The notes beneath the pieces were generated by a model. That model was not told the DNA's origin, did no database searches, and saw nothing but the letters and a program-made list of their open reading frames with translations. Of a stretch of DNA of 6,171 nucleotides, positions 5,891-6,171 are shown in pieces. The translations under genes and the position numbers were made by a program. Numbering within the stretch: position 1 is the stretch's first letter; the number at the start of each line of letters is the position of its first letter. Source of the stretch: Oscillospiraceae bacterium (GTDB lineage Bacteria > Bacillota > Clostridia > Oscillospirales > CAG-272); contig SVQJ01000109.1 of NCBI GenBank assembly GCA_015065395.1, forward strand, positions 1-6,171. The letters are read 5' to 3'.

Positions 5891-5951
5891 GTTTTATGTT
5901 GATAAAAATATGTTATCGCAAAATACAACCATCTTATTGTATATTTGTTTA

Positions 5952-5980
5952 ATTTTATCACAGTCTACTGAAAAAATCAA
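5952..5980 (-). promoter_or_regulatory. Sigma-A-type promoter of the zinc-ribbon/FHA-ABC cluster
   Basis: Read on the minus strand, TTGATT (5975-5980) and TAAAAT (5952-5957) are separated by exactly 17 bp, with four and five matches to the consensus boxes. Transcription would begin near 5945, giving a leader of about 65 nt that contains the GGAGG ribosome binding site at 5886-5890. No other promoter of this quality was found upstream of the three minus-strand genes, so they are probably one operon. Confidence 0.65.
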
Positions 5981-6113
5981 CACAATTATGCACGGTATTA
6001 TGACTTTAAGAAAATTTTTATTCTATTATCCTCAGACGAAAACAGAATCAAGTAAAGACCGCAAAAATGGAGGTTCAAATTTCGGTTTGACAGTGAGATG
6101 AAGGTGTTTTCTC

Positions 6114-6137
6114 GTTCTTTCCTTGAAAGGAAAGAAC
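6114..6137. repeat. Perfect 11-bp hairpin, possible dispersed repeat
   Basis: GTTCTTTCCTT (6114-6124) pairs exactly with AAGGAAAGAAC (6127-6137) around GA. It lies in a 17-codon frame (6098-6151, MKVFSRSFLERKEPKEL) that I do not believe is a gene. From memory, similar TTTCCTTGAAAGGAAAG sequences recur in Ruminococcus-like genomes, so this may be the edge of a dispersed repeat cut by the window. No T-run follows, so it is a poor plus-strand terminator. Confidence 0.4.
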
Positions 6138-6171
6138 CAAAGGAACTTTAAGAAGACAACGATAGCGAAAA

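Noticed and set aside
6087..6092. Perfect TTGACA as a promoter -35 box
   Set aside because: At 16-18 bp downstream there is no -10-like hexamer (TTCTCG region), so it is unlikely to be a promoter.
5571..6101. 176-codon plus-strand frame
   Set aside because: Mostly antisense to the zinc-ribbon gene and across its promoter; no start signal and no family resemblance.
1..6171. CRISPR array, tRNA, rRNA or integrase/attachment site
   Set aside because: No regularly spaced direct repeats, no cloverleaf with a CCA-ready end, no rRNA-like sequence and no recombinase motifs were seen on either strand.

Overview
The window looks like a chromosomal segment from an anaerobic low-to-mid GC Clostridia member, most likely of the Ruminococcus/Oscillospiraceae type. 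The evidence is the clostridial-style rubrerythrin peroxidase tail at the left edge, strong AGGAGG-type ribosome binding sites, A/T-rich spacers with hairpin-plus-U terminators, and GTAGGGGAGGGG-type inverted repeats, which I associate from memory with that group. The genus is inference; no rRNA or marker gene is present.

Left part (1-1330, plus strand). The 3' end of a rubrerythrin-family peroxidase ends at 301 and is followed by a textbook terminator. A gene-poor stretch of about 550 bases (302-849) holds three strong hairpins, a roughly 115-bp element bounded by 12-bp inverted repeats, and an 8-3-8 palindrome. A 37-residue small ORF (850-963) with one predicted membrane helix comes next, then a 76-residue lysine-rich protein of unknown function (999-1229). 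A 25-bp perfect hairpin at 1272-1323 separates these from the convergent cluster.

Right part (1397-5980, minus strand; transcription runs right to left). A good promoter (5952-5980) precedes three co-directional genes. The first is a 380-aa protein with a helical N-terminus and seven zinc ribbons. The second is a 772-aa fusion of two FHA domains, an ABCG-like ATPase and an ABC-2 membrane domain. The third is a 271-aa single-pass membrane protein with an extracytoplasmic domain of unknown function. The 170-bp gap between the last two can hold a 42-codon TTG-started reading frame.

Reading of the cluster. The transporter has the domain order known from mycobacterial Rv1747, an ABC exporter whose FHA domains bind phosphothreonine placed by Ser/Thr kinases. 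The likely design is an exporter gated by threonine phosphorylation, with a cytoplasmic zinc-ribbon protein and a membrane-anchored extracytoplasmic partner. No kinase, phosphatase or obvious substrate gene is in the window, so substrate and signal are unknown. This three-gene set is the best candidate here for an undescribed system. The right edge (5981-6171) has no convincing gene and ends in a hairpin-bearing sequence that may be a dispersed repeat.
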